Positions 14,701 through 25,200 of a stretch of DNA of 64,000 nt are shown here, in pieces. Position 1 is the stretch's first letter. Each line of letters begins with the position of its first letter. The translations under genes were made by a program, and so were the position numbers. Origin of the DNA: Alviniconcha marisindica (Eukaryota > Mollusca > Gastropoda > Provannidae); assembly GCA_018857735.1 (NCBI GenBank), contig JABMCL010000460.1, forward strand, positions 626,501-690,500, given 5' to 3'. The notes beneath the pieces are model-generated. The model made no database searches. It was given only the letters and a program-made list of their open reading frames with translations, and was not told the DNA's origin.

Positions 14701-17700
14701 ACATCATGATTCACTGGAGGGGTGTACACACACAGCAAAAACATCACGATTCATTGGAGGGGTGGAGACACATCAAAAACATCATGATTCACTGGAGGGG
14801 TGGACATGTCAGGGGAGGGGGTGTACACACACAGCAAAAACATCACGATTCATTGGAGGGGTGGACACACACAGCAAAAACATCATGTGTCAGTGGAGGG
14901 GGTGGACACACACAGCAAAAACATCATGTGTCAGTGGAGGGGGTGGACACACACATAAAAAAACAACCATCATGTGTTACTGAAGGCATTGACACACACA
15001 GCAAAAAACATCATGTGTCACTGGAGGGGGTGGACACACACAGCAAAAACATCATGAATGACTGAACAGAGAAAGTTTTGAGACTCAGTTAAATCATAAA
15101 TCAAAGTGGTTTGCATTTTGCAATCTTTAAGTGTTGGGGAGCTTGAGACATTACCTGTGAGCACAAGGACAAGGACTTCCCACTGATTGCCTGCAGGTTA
15201 AAAGCACAGGAAGACAAAGCGCTATGGCCTTTTCACAGTCTGTATAGACTGTCTCAAACTGAAGTAAACTGTAGTAATATATAAAAATATACCCCCACTC
15301 CCCCCAAAAAAAAAGAAGATGAAGAAAAGTAGATGCAGCAACAAAGACTGACCAATATTGATCCTGCCCCCGTTGAGCCCTCTCATGGCGATGTTGAACC
15401 CCTGACCCTCTGATCCCAGCAGGTTGGAACGTGGCACTCGGCAGTCATCAAATGACACGATGCGAGTAGGATGACAGTTCCAACCGACCTGAAAAATACC
15501 AGTTAATGCATGAACAAATAATCTATACATGCAGCTTTAATTCCCTCTCATACTTTTGGATTTGATCAAAACACCCAATAGGTTTAAGAATGAACAGGAC
15601 ATGAACAAAACAAAACAAAAACATAGAAATCGGGAAAAATTGATTTTTTTCAAATTCAAAGCCACAAAACACTTCAGTCGGAAAAAGTTGTCCTTGATTG
15701 TTTACTGATCAGTGTCCTGTTGACTAAAATGTCTTGGACAAACCACCTATCAGCAGTCTAGGCTATCCACAGAGACAAAATTCAAAATTGTTCAAGGCCC
15801 ATGAATATGATGAGCAAATAAATGTTTAAGACAGATAGCTCCTAAACCCGATTTGCTAACAAGTCCATAAGTCTGCAGATTCTTTCACGTGCACAAGTCA
15901 TCAATAGCCTCAGAAATATCTACTGGCTGGTGTTTATTTTTAGATTGGGATTTTTTGTTTTTAATTTTATTACCAACAATGCACCTAATGTAATGTTGAA
16001 AATTCGAAACAGATTGGACACTGCCAGACAACAACAGTCTTGTCAGTTTCAAGTTAGCCTGATTGTAGCAGATGTCAGTGTCCCAATGGCACCATCCCAT
16101 TCAAAATTTTCCTGTCTCTTTTTCACCATCTGTGTTGATTACACATTATACATCTGTGTTGATGTGTGAATCCAAATATTTTTTTGAACTTGTGGTCTTC
16201 ACCTCTACATGTGGTGATGTAGGACCATACAAGTGTTTTGTTTTGTCCTCAATGCTGGTTTTGTCTGTTGGTAATTGCACCATCAGAGCTGCCATTTGTA
16301 TTTGCCGTTTAGGCTCCTTAAACATAGAAAAATAAGTCTATAACTTTAAATGCATTGTGCTGGTCAGACAGCCATATTTGCATTCCATGCTTGCCAAATT
16401 TGTCAACCTTCATCATCATTTCGACAACAAACAGACGACCTTCCTTAAAAGGACAAGAGAGTGCCATCGTGAATCAGATGAACATTAGAACTGTTTCAAA
16501 CGAAGGGTTGGAGAAACTTCTGGAGATGGGGTGGAGTGCATATGGGCTTTTCTGAGTGTATAGCTACCATCTTGAACTGAATTGAACATTTAGAAGATAA
16601 ACATGACTAGGGGGCTCTGCATATGTATGGGCCCAAGCGCTGACCTTCTTCTCCTTCTTGCCGAAGGCCAGGCCCGGTGTGTCCTTCTCCACCAGGATGC
16701 AGGAGATGCCGCGAGGCCCTGCGTCGCTTGTCCGGCACATCACTAGGTAGATGTCTGTTGCCCCAGCGCCACTAATGAATGACTGAACACATCACTCACA
16801 CTGTCAAATTCACACCATGTTCTTCATGATGCAGTCTAGATCACAAAGTAGCCTAGTAGATATGTATCAAACTATCACAGGTGTCCGTCACAAAGTTGAT
16901 ACAACAAACTATCACATCAAATTTTACAACAAAGAACAGATCAGAATCAACTGTCTGGTAATGCTTGAGTGTGTTGAAGCTTGGCATCAACAGTGTCATC
17001 ATTATCATTCAAACACTATCCTTCATTCCAGTTTATTTAACAAATTTGACATATATACACAAATAAACACTGCACGCACACATATAAAACCACACTAAAC
17101 ACACAAACACACACAACAGTTAGAGAGAGAGTGAGAGAGAGAGACAGACAGAGACAGCGAGACAGAGAGTGAGAGAAAGAAAGACAGAGACAGATAGAAG
17201 GGAGAGAGACATAAGAGAGCGAGATACAAGAGAGAGAGACACAAGAGAGAGAGAGTAGAAACAAAAGATTACCTTTGATCCATTTAGTACATAATCATTT
17301 CCATCAACTTTGGCTGTTGTTATCAGAGATGCAGCATCACTCCCAGCACCTGTGTTAAAAAGAGACAGGTCTCAAATGAAGAAGACTACCACACATCAGG
17401 ACTATGCAGTGCTGCTCTTACTGAAGCTAATGCCTTATCCTATGCCCTTCACTTTGCCCATATGAACTTCAAGTGAACTTCAGACTCAAAGCAAATATAA
17501 AAAAATTAAAAACACACAGTAACACCCCACCGTGTTCCAGATTTTCAGTTTTTTAAATTCCTTTCTCAATGACCTGTGACTGAAGCAAGCTGGGTGTCAC
17601 AATAACAAACAAACAATTCTATGAATCAACGAACAAGGGAGCTAATTAGCACTCAAAAGACATCACACAAACAACAAAGACCTGAGTCACCTACAGCCAC

Positions 17701-19346
17701 TCTCACCTGAGATTGCCATCATCAGTCAGACAAACACAGAAACTGTTTCAAAGGCTGTGGCAGGGAAACTTCTGAGAGATGGGGTGGAGCACATAATTAT
17801 GTGCTTTTCTGAGCTCACAGACACTATCTTGAACTGAACTGAACTGTTTTAAAAGACAGGTTCCGCTGTAGAAGAACAGTGTGCACCTGTAATACTGGAA
17901 CAATGTAATTTGTCTTGAGCAGAATATCACTGAAAGAGTTTGCATCAGGTGGGTTCCACTGTAAGGTTGAAGATGGCATAGCTGCCAACCCCTGTTGGGA
18001 GTAAACCTTAGTCCAGAGTTTGTGAACCTGTATTTCTCTTATGCAGGCTGGGGTCTTTTGTTTTTTTTGCTGGTAGCAATGTTGTGCTAAATATGCATGC
18101 ACGACTTCAAATCTCACTTCTGACGAGATTTCTTAGCCTACTGCACTAGGCCAGTCAGTGTGCATTTGGTGATGGTGTGTGTCGGCTGCTCGTTCGACAG
18201 TTTTTGAGTCTTTTTGCTCAGTTTAAAACAACAAAATCTCATGAAAATTATGTTTCCTGTATCCATTGTCCAGTATGCCCATATGATAATAATAATAATA
18301 ACATTTATAATGCGCTCATCAACGCCCTGAGCGCTCACATGATACATATTAACCTAAATGTGATATTCTATACACATGTAGAGCATATCCCCCAAAATAA
18401 TGAGAGAAAAAAAGGCATTTTATACTGGTAAACTGTACGGGTTGACAGGTATGAGATGGTAATCAAGTGATGGACGCTGCATGCAGACCTGGTTCCGTCA
18501 GACAGTAGGAGGAGAGTTTCTCCATGGTGGCCAGCTGAGGGATCCAGCGCTGCTTCTGCTCCTCGTTGCCGAACGCGTCAATCATCCACACACACATGCT
18601 GCAAGTCAAAGCACACACCATGATGCATTCACAGTCCCCATGTCTTTGTTTCAGTATCTATTCTTCACCCACCTGATGCCACATTGTACTGCATGTGCGT
18701 GTTTTATGGGTATTACTAAAATGAGAAGCCAGAAGATCTTAGCTTGAGAAAAATCCTATTTTATAAAAAACTTTTTTTTAAGTCTACACAAATCATTTTT
18801 ACTAATAAAGATCAGATTTGTAACAAAACCTGACACAACAACAACATTCTGCTGACAATAACAGCTGGCCCAAACTGACTCATAATAAATCAACCAAAAC
18901 TGACTTATGAATAATATTAAATCAACCAAAACTGACTTGTGAATAAGTACATCAACCAAAACTGTCTTAATGAATAATTAAATCAACCAAAACTGACTTA
19001 TGAATAAGCAAATCAACCAAAACTATGTTATGAATAACTAAATCAACCAATACTGACTTATGCATAATTAAATCAACCAAAACTGACTTATGAATAATTA
19101 AGTTAACCAAAACTGACTTATGAATGCTGATGTAAGCTGTAGTGCTGACACATCCATGGGACAGGGCCTCAAAGATCACAGAAGCATCCAAGCGTGAAAG
19201 ACCAGTGCCACCATATTTCTCACTACAGTAGATGGCACCAAATCCAAGTTCTGCTGCCTTGCGCATTGTGTCCACTGGAAAAATCTCCTGCAAACAAAAT
19301 GAGTGCATGATAAGACCGCATGTGTAGTACAAAATTGTGGATTTTA

Positions 19347-19385
<39 letters not shown>

Positions 19386-19522
19386 AACCACACAGGGTCA
19401 TCTCAGGATGATCAACACTGTCATAAATAATGTACATTTCAAAACTCTTTTCATATAGATATAAACCCTTTCAACCAGATATACAGCACAATACATAGCT
19501 GTATATAATACATGTCCCCCCA

Positions 19523-19609
<87 letters not shown>

Positions 19610-20233
19610 CAACAACAACAACCCATCAACCTACAAACAAACAAAAAACAACAAAAAACAGACAACAGCAAAATCAAAAGTAACAACAAAAACCTCCCCC
19701 AAAATATTAGTTTTGACCAAGCACAAGACCAAAGTAACTGACCACCCCTCCCCCCCCCCAACCACTACACGAACCAACAAAAACAAAACAAAAATCCCCC
19801 AAAATATTATTTTGACTCCAAGCACAAGACCAAGAACTGGGACCACTCACTGCCCACCACTCCCCTCCCCCCCCCTCCCCCCCTCCACCCATCGGCACAC
19901 ACAACATCAAACAATCACAAACACAGACTCCAAACATCAAGAAAGCCCAAAGGGTCAAAGAGAAGCGATGTGTACCTCCTGGCACCCACTACTCCAAAAA
20001 AGCAAAGGGAAAAAAAAAACATCTCGTTGCGTGCAAAGTCAGCCGCCAGCTGCTGAATCTGTTTCTGCTCGTCATTCAGCCCCAGTGATGCTGGTCGAAG
20101 TAAAGGAAGAAAACAACATACGTTCATACCAAGTGTGGATCACATAATTATATACTTTACAAGTATTCAGTTCATGAATTATTCATTCATCAGCACCCCC
20201 CAACCGCCTCCACAAAGGAACCAACAACAACAA

Positions 20234-20287
<54 letters not shown>

Positions 20288-21599
20288 AGAAGACAGAGAG
20301 ACAGAGAGACAGAGAGAGGAATATTGTACAAACAGTAAAGCAAAAAAATTAAATGCATTCTCTCCTGTGGGGGTTGTGTTAGGTGGGGATGAAGGCATGC
20401 ACCCTCCTCTTAAAATTAATGAATACGATTACCATACAGGGTATGTGTAGCAGTCTTGTGCATTTTTTAATGGAGCCAAAAAACAAACAAAACAGAGCTG
20501 AATCCACACCTATAAACAACAGACTTGCAACACTGACATCACAAGCTGGTAATGTGTGTCAAAGCATAATGGAGAGACAGCATAAATGAGCACTTATAAA
20601 AGCATAACCTCACCGACGATTGTCAGCACATAGCATGGACTTTCCAAAGGGAGGCAGTACCTCTCCAGTGCATTCTTGTTCCTTAAGATGCACTGTGTAT
20701 GTAAAGTACAAGGGTTGCAAACACTTTTTAGAACTTGTGCACAGTAAACACAGTGTCTTGAAAAAAATGCGTACAACCAAACATGAGGCTAATTTGACTT
20801 GTTTTTGTTGTTGTTGTTTTTGTTTTTTTAAAGAACAATCCTGCACTTCTGTAGTTGAAATCCAGCCTCTTGTACCTGGGGGACAGATGAAATGCACCTG
20901 GGGGACAGATGAAATGGTGTTCCTCTACCTTTTTTCATATAATTATATACAGAGTCCAGCTTCAAAATTTTAAAGACTAAAACTTTGCTGGGTTATTTTG
21001 GTGTTTCCATCAACCATCAAACTCTGACATGGCCCACAGGATCTTTAATGTGCTAAGTGATCAGCTTGCATGCATATAAACATGGGGAACTTCAGTTTAA
21101 ATATCGTCAACTGAAGGGCTTTTGTAGCCATGTTATTAAGGATGACTGAGCGTAGATGTGACTATAATACAATTTTATAACCGAGGTCGCCAGTGTGTAT
21201 GAGCATGCAAACAGATCACATGTGGTGTATACACGTACGCAATTTGAAGATCCCTGCAGTCCATGTCAAAGTTCGGTGGATTACGGAAACACCCAAATAA
21301 CCCAGCATGAAATAAAAATATCAGCGTCTTCAAAGCGTTGAAGTCGGAACGCAACGCTGACCGGACGAAGAAGAAACCTTTTATAATGGGCCAGTGGCAC
21401 AGACTATGAATGCCCTTCACTTCACTCTTGGAGTCTATAGCAACCATAGCAACGGTAAGCGATACATATAGCAATACTCACGATCAATACAACTTCCAGT
21501 TATCATTGTACGTGTCTGCCATGCTGCCTTTGACGGACAGTTCCGCCATCTGGAGAGAAGCTGTCCTGAAAAGTTTAAAATTCGTCTGCAAGCCGACAT
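10143..21599 (-). CDS. ACAD8: Isobutyryl-CoA dehydrogenase, mitochondrial (ACAD8)
   Basis: FAD-dependent acyl-CoA dehydrogenase oxidising isobutyryl-CoA to methacrylyl-CoA in valine catabolism in the mitochondrial matrix, passing electrons to ETF. Eleven minus-strand exons were found: 21599-21482, 20090-20021, 19287-19118, 18598-18489, 17349-17273, 16782-16645, 15488-15353, 13608-13511, 12143-11991, 11635-11533, 10198-10143. Visible landmarks are an N-terminal presequence rich in Arg and Ser ([18 protein letters not shown]), the family signature [14 protein letters not shown], the block [31 protein letters not shown], and the catalytic Glu in CILEG just before the last intron. All junctions join in phase except one: ~31 nt encoding the segment between FARNEM and EIFPVD is not found. 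With it the product would be ~419 residues, close to the 415 of the human enzyme. It is ACAD8 rather than SCAD because of the ISIHNMCVWMID and VMCRTS blocks. Confidence 0.95.
10389..10866 (+). mobile_element. tRNA-derived SINE, near full length
   Basis: The 5' end has a Pol III A box (TAGCTCAGTGG, 10396-10406) and B box (GGTTCGAATCC, 10440-10450) in tRNA-like spacing, but no cloverleaf 3' half. A ~370-bp body follows, and the tail ends GCGCTATATAAAAGTGATC plus an (AAT)n-type run, typical of invertebrate SINEs that borrow a LINE 3' end. It lies in the last ACAD8 intron, opposite to the gene. A minus-strand fragment of the same family lies at 32388-32505. It is not a functional tRNA gene. Confidence 0.85.
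11533..11635 (-). CDS. ACAD8: ACAD8 coding exon (second from last; catalytic Glu)
   Basis: Acceptor TTTCAG, donor GTAAGT. It encodes [19 protein letters not shown] and [15 protein letters not shown] plus one base. The Glu of CILEG corresponds to the active-site base that removes the alpha-proton in ACAD8/SCAD-type enzymes. Confidence 0.95.
11757..11980. repeat. ACAD8: (CA)n-rich simple repeat in ACAD8 intron
   Basis: CA runs with C-rich interruptions end about 10 bp from the donor of the exon at 11991-12143. Apparent reading frames on both strands here are low-complexity artefacts. Confidence 0.9.
11991..12143 (-). CDS. ACAD8: ACAD8 coding exon (third from last)
   Basis: I place the start at the acceptor TTGGCAG, so the exon opens [14 protein letters not shown]. 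The alternative acceptor nine bases downstream (TCTTCAG) would drop YLQ and shorten a conserved region (human ...FLQFTLADMAT) by three residues. The exon continues [20 protein letters not shown] and [12 protein letters not shown]; donor GTCAGA. The chosen acceptor is copied in every unit of the adjacent minisatellite. Confidence 0.93.
12135..13000 (-). repeat. ACAD8: 43-bp minisatellite containing an ACAD8 splice acceptor
   Basis: About 20 near-identical 43-bp units. Read on the minus strand each contains ACATTGGCAG followed by TATCTTCAGT: the real acceptor of the exon starting at 12143 plus the first nine or so exon bases. The array therefore offers about 20 decoy acceptors directly upstream of the true one. 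The array overlaps the first exon bases (12135-12143). Confidence 0.93.
13511..13608 (-). CDS. ACAD8: ACAD8 coding exon
   Basis: Acceptor GTGTGTCCAG, donor GTGAGT. The exon completes the Ala of NIASCSLG and reads [20 protein letters not shown] then [12 protein letters not shown] in phase 0. Its acceptor with ~20 bp of intron is the same as the repeat unit upstream. Confidence 0.95.
13609..15055 (-). repeat. ACAD8: ~41-46-bp minisatellite containing an ACAD8 splice acceptor
   Basis: About 33 units. Read on the minus strand each has TTTTTGCTCTGTGTGTCCAG followed by CCCCTCCACTGACAC. The first 20 bases equal the real branch/pyrimidine/acceptor region of the exon starting at 13608, and the next bases resemble its start (CCTCCTGCTCACTGG). 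Distal units (after about 14430) are more diverged and shorter; proximal units are nearly identical, suggesting growth from the exon end. Confidence 0.92.
15353..15488 (-). CDS. ACAD8: ACAD8 coding exon
   Basis: Acceptor TTTTTCAG, donor GTCAGT. It encodes [20 protein letters not shown], then [20 protein letters not shown] and GRINI plus one base. GSEGQGF and [11 protein letters not shown] are ACAD8 hallmarks contacting substrate and FAD. Confidence 0.96.
16355..16585 (+). repeat. Dispersed repeat family B (copy 1)
   Basis: AACTGTTTCAAACGAAGG, AAACTTCTGGAGATGGGGTG and ATCTTGAACTGAATTGAAC match segments at 17715-17845 and 43370-43550. The similarity persists at peptide level (IVNQ.N..TVS...L.KLL), so the family may descend from a protein-coding transposon. 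It ends in a TTGAACTGAAC tail. Exact left edge uncertain. Confidence 0.6.
16645..16782 (-). CDS. ACAD8: ACAD8 coding exon
   Basis: Acceptor GTGTTCAG, donor GTCAGC, phase 0 at both ends. It encodes [40 protein letters not shown] and GKKEKK. VMCRT and FGKKEKK are diagnostic for ACAD8 among acyl-CoA dehydrogenases. Confidence 0.96.
17100..17258. repeat. (GA)n-type simple repeat
   Basis: GAGAGA and GACAGA runs in an ACAD8 intron, ending about 12 bp from the donor at 17272. Confidence 0.85.
17273..17349 (-). CDS. ACAD8: ACAD8 coding exon
   Basis: Acceptor TTAACACAG, donor GTAATC. It completes Gly and encodes [20 protein letters not shown] then LNGSK, finishing the acyl-CoA dehydrogenase signature begun in the previous exon ([11 protein letters not shown]). 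Confidence 0.95.
17634..17845 (+). repeat. Dispersed repeat families A and B joined (copy 2)
   Basis: Here a family A segment (AAGGGAGCTAATTAGCACTC ... GACCTGAGTCACCTACAG) runs directly into a family B segment (AACTGTTTCAAAGGCTGTGG ... TCTTGAACTGAACTG). The adjacency suggests both are parts of one longer element. Confidence 0.6.
18283..18395 (-). repeat. Dispersed repeat family C with ATT tail (copy 1)
   Basis: Read on the minus strand, GCTCTACATGTGTATAGAAT, TTTAGGTTAATATGTATC, GCTCAGGGCGTTGATGAG and a final (ATT)n tail match the plus-strand copy at 32665-32775. A simple-repeat tail and opposite orientations point to a retroposed element (LINE or SINE 3' end). Confidence 0.7.
18489..18598 (-). 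CDS. ACAD8: ACAD8 coding exon
   Basis: Acceptor GACTTGCAG, donor GTCTGC. The first base completes Asn of ISIHN; the exon then reads [20 protein letters not shown] and [16 protein letters not shown] plus one base. Confidence 0.95.
18889..19127 (-). repeat. ACAD8: ~31-bp minisatellite containing an ACAD8 splice donor
   Basis: About eight units. Read on the minus strand each unit contains ATTCATAAGTCAGTTTTGG: the last eight or so bases of the exon ending at 19118 plus its GTCAGT donor, followed by TTGATTTAATT. This is the one case here in which a 5' splice site, not an acceptor, has been multiplied. Confidence 0.92.
19118..19287 (-). CDS. ACAD8: ACAD8 coding exon
   Basis: Acceptor GTTTGCAG, donor GTCAGT. 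It encodes [40 protein letters not shown] and [16 protein letters not shown] plus two bases. It starts in phase 0, whereas the exon before it (20090-20021) ends with two bases of a codon, so a piece with length 1 modulo 3 must lie between them. Confidence 0.95.
19349..19382. repeat. (AT)n simple repeat
   Basis: About 17 AT repeats in the ACAD8 intron where the missing short exon would be expected. Confidence 0.9.
19525..19622. repeat. (AAC)n-(AC)n-(AAC)n compound repeat
   Basis: AAC units flank about 50 bases of AC repeat. C- and A-rich low-complexity DNA continues to about 19980 with a duplicated CCCCCAAAATATTA.TTTTGA motif at 19696 and 19797. Confidence 0.9.
20021..20090 (-). CDS. ACAD8: ACAD8 second coding exon
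   Basis: Acceptor TTCGACCAG, and a donor GTTTTTTTTTT inferred from the reading frame. It encodes (P)[18 protein letters not shown] and ARNE plus AT. It joins exon 1 exactly (SCID + PSLGLN, human SCIDPSMGLN). The donor, followed by a T run, is unusual and could be affected by the microsatellite. Confidence 0.88.
20236..20318. repeat. (GA)n simple repeat
   Basis: An AG run of about 46 bases followed by GACAGA interruptions in ACAD8 intron 1. Confidence 0.9.
21024..21115 (-). repeat. SINE-like fragment
   Basis: GGCCCACAGGATCTTTAATG followed by TGCTAAGTGATCAGC resembles the reverse complement of the GTGCACATGTTAAA.ATCCC segment in the tRNA-derived element at 44640-44926. Short and diverged. Confidence 0.4.
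21482..21599 (-). CDS. ACAD8: ACAD8 first coding exon with mitochondrial presequence
   Basis: The ATG (minus, plus 21597-21599) is preceded in frame by a TAA stop 15 bases upstream, so the start is well supported. The exon encodes [39 protein letters not shown] plus one base, then a strong donor GTGAGTAT. Arg and Ser richness without acidic residues in the first ~30 positions fits a matrix-targeting peptide. Confidence 0.92.
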
Positions 21600-22148
21600 G
21601 ATGTGGGATTACATAGCAAGCTGTCAGAATTAGTTTCGGTAAAAAACAAAACCAACTGCTGGCACTATTCTGGGACTCGTATCTGATGAAAGGATCAAAA
21701 AGTAGACTACATTGTCTTTTAGTGATGATTGGATGTAAGGTAGTCATGGATGACGCTCATTTAAGTGAATTCATTTATTTTGAGTTCTTAGTCTATCCGA
21801 AACTTACTCTAATGCCCTGGCTGCTTTACAAGCATGATTTTGTTTGTTGACAGTCTACTCGAAAAATCAAAAGCAAAGAAATTCTGCATTTGATCTAGTA
21901 TAAGTCAAAAATTTCCTCGTGCAAGCAAAGTGCACTATTCTGCGGTGTAATTATGGTGTACCGGTTTGTTGAAAATTCGTGACACAGGTTCAAATTACTC
22001 GGTTAAAAGTGTTACTGGCAGAAATATTGCGGTTTTGTTGAGAAGAGCGATGCAGTAACCAGTGTCCTGTGCTCATCAAACAAACAAACCTGTTATCACT
22101 TTACCAGGCACAAGCGACTGAATGAACACATATTTACTTTCATCGAGA
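21600..22148. promoter_or_regulatory. Head-to-head ACAD8/FBXO3 promoter interval
   Basis: The two start codons are 549 bp apart and diverge, so both transcription starts must lie here or in unseen 5' exons. I see no convincing TATA box in the expected place for either gene. The block is free of the tandem repeats that fill the rest of the window, consistent with regulatory constraint. Confidence 0.5.
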
Positions 22149-22252
22149 ATGGCAGATGTTGCTGTGCACAAGACGAAGACGGGTCTGTTGGACTTGCCTA
22201 CAGAGATTCTGATCAACATCTTTTCACACCTCGACTACAAAAGCTTGTGCAG
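22149..22252 (+). CDS. FBXO3: FBXO3 exon 1 (start codon, F-box N-terminal half)
   Basis: ATG in context GAGAATGG; encodes MADVAVHKTKTGLLDLPTEI and LINIFSHLDYKSLC plus two bases; donor GTTAGT. The LP.E.L..IF..LDY pattern is the canonical start of an F-box. Confidence 0.94.
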
Positions 22253-25200
22253 GTTAGTGAAGTTAATTGATATAAAAGGATATGATTACTGATTATTGCT
22301 TATTCGTTATGTTTATGTATTTTTTATCTACTGTGTTTGTTTGTCTCTACCGTCAACGACTCTAATAGTAGTATGTGATTCATTCTGTGTACAGTGACTG
22401 GGGAACACATAGTCACAGTGACACACACAGTTTACACACACACAGTTTACACACACACACACACACACGCACACACACACATTGGAACATTTATTCTTTT
22501 TGACCATGAACAGGCCTCAGGCTTCATATCAATTGGGATCAGGCTTCAAGAGGTGGTCACTGACTATTTTTCATATACCATACTACAAGTTCTGTCCTCA
22601 AGTCACTGTGGAACATTTTCTGCAGTGGTGTACAGAGGTGATGTGTGATGAAACAACAGTCCTCAGATTGTCAACCATGCTGTTGTGGAATTCATAGTCA
22701 TACAATGAATCATGATGCTTTCCAGATCAGTGCTGGTATTTTGCTGATAACTACAGTAACATGATAATTATAGTACAACTTAGTGACTTTGACAAGCTTA
22801 ATTTTAAGGGTAGGTATATATAATGAGCATGTGCCAAAAGGTGCTGCTTAGAAGGTGGACATTAGGGTGAAAAATAAAAGCAGAAAAGTCATTTAGCAAG
22901 TAACACCATTTAAAAGATAAGTCTTTTTTATATACATTTCAGATCTTAAAAAGATAACTTGATGAAGCAAGTCTGAGAAAAAGACATTTAAAGACGGACA
23001 CCTGAACCTGTCGGATGGAACACAGGACACAATGTTTGTTTTGATTTAATCCTTGAATTTAATGATTGCTATCAATCTGTGGGGAAAATAAACATCCATC
23101 GTTTATAACAAGACAGTAAAACTTAAATTGACTCAATTCACTTTTTATTTCATATTCAAAATCATAACAATGATGTCCTGTGTTACATCCGACAGACTGC
23201 CACTTTTAATTTTTTTAATAAAATGAAAATGAAACACAACACTGAATCAAAAATAGGATGTGTTTATTAGAATTTATGAAGCATAGTTGTTTCCATGACT
23301 GCAGCATGAAATAAGGTCATCAACGACATTTTTTTACATTTTATCTGTCGGATGTAACGATTATTGGATGGACATAACATTTCCCATGCTCACAATACAC
23401 AGCTTATAAAATAACAGTGCTGATTTCCCTACACTGCAACAAAATGTTACCAGCTGATTTAGTAGTGGTTTTATGACTGCAGCACTAAACAAATTGCTTG
23501 TATAGTTGTAATTTTGTCAAAGGCCCTTTTTCAGCATTTTATCTGTTGGATGTAACAACTCTATGGTGGACACAACACTTCCTTTCCTGTAAAACATATG
23601 CACAGCTAATAAAATCACTTAGTTTCCTACATCTGACACATTGCTGTAAATACTGAACAAGGCCGAAACCATTATTTAAAGTAATGCACTGTGGATGCCT
23701 CGCATATCAGAGGAACAATGGAATATGTAACACTGGACAGTCAGTATGTGACTTAGAAAAAGTACAGCCAAGTTGTCATTATTATTCTTTCATTGACAAA
23801 ACAGAAAACCATGTGAATTACAAATGTACATTCACCCTATACCCTATTGTTAACAGCAGGTAAAATTCAATTACGAAAGACATTGATTTGGCATTCAAGT
23901 CTCACTACCTGGAATAACAACTGTAACACATTGTAAGTAACCAGAAACAGTAATGCAAAATCTGGAAACTGATGACAAAGCATAGAGAATTTTCCATGTT
24001 AACACTAATTCTTCCCATCCTAATAAATTTAAAAGATTTGTTTTCAGTGAGTTGGCACTTCAGCATTGAGACATATCTTTATTTCTCTGCTGTTCCTAAG
24101 TACTGCAGTGCTTCCCAGGACGAATCTGGCTTCATGCTCCACTAATGTTGGCCCTGCTGTGTCATGAAAAACACTTGCTCTTGCCCTTTTGGAGCATCGA
24201 CCTCTTTAGCCTGAAAAGAAACATGCATGTGTACAAAATAAGGCAACATAACAACTGTTTTTGAGGATATGTCTCCTTATTTATAGGTAAGCAACTCTGG
24301 AGACCTACATGCATATAAGATATTGTGTGTGTCTGCATGCGCACGTGTGTGTGTTTTGACTTTCCCCCGAATATATATACACATATCTATATCAGACATT
24401 AGGTAATATTACTAATATATATATAGTGCTGTAGTTGAAACATTATAACACAAATACCAGGTTACCCCCTCCTTTTTTAAATTTCTGTTCATTTGGTCTT
24501 TTCATCCCTACTAACTTCCACCCCCACCCTACATTGTGCCACAGTGTATTGTATTTTGTGTTGTATGAATTTTTTGTCTTCATGTTGCATATTTATAGTG
24601 AATTGTCACAATAATTCTACTTTATATGCTGCACTGTATTGTATTTGTACTGCAATGCACATATAAAACTACATCAGTTAAGAAATTCTATTCTGGCTTT
24701 CACTAGTTTCAGCACACACTTTAGAATGCATCTGTCCTACTAGAAATAGAATCAAAACAACATTAACAATATGCTTTATTCATCCCAGGGAAATGGGAAG
24801 GCCTGGGAAGATAAAATAATTTAAAAAAAACATCTCCCTAATCACAATGTTAATGTCATGGTAATGCTCTTTTCTTTTTTTTTTTTCTTCTTTTTGTTGT
24901 TGTTGTTGTGTTTGTACAATTTGTATAAATTGGTATAAATAGATAATTTACGGCTATGCCTTTTTTAAACTCTTAGTTCACATCACAGACGGCAATAATA
25001 AACCTGTAGAGTTGCAGAAGTGTACTGAGGAGTAAGAATTTGTGTCATGGCATCATGCTGTTCCGATCGACTGAACAAATGAAAAAACCGCTGTCCGACA
25101 GCGGCAATCAACTCCGAAACGTGTGCCGTCGTAAACACGGTATTTTCGCCATTACGAAGTAAACACTTGAACGTATAAGTTTTTCTCTTTCAGTCGAAAC

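Noticed and set aside
13673..15065. Plus-strand frames with a repeated [12 protein letters not shown] peptide
   Set aside because: Antisense translation of the ACAD8 intron array; no start or splice context.
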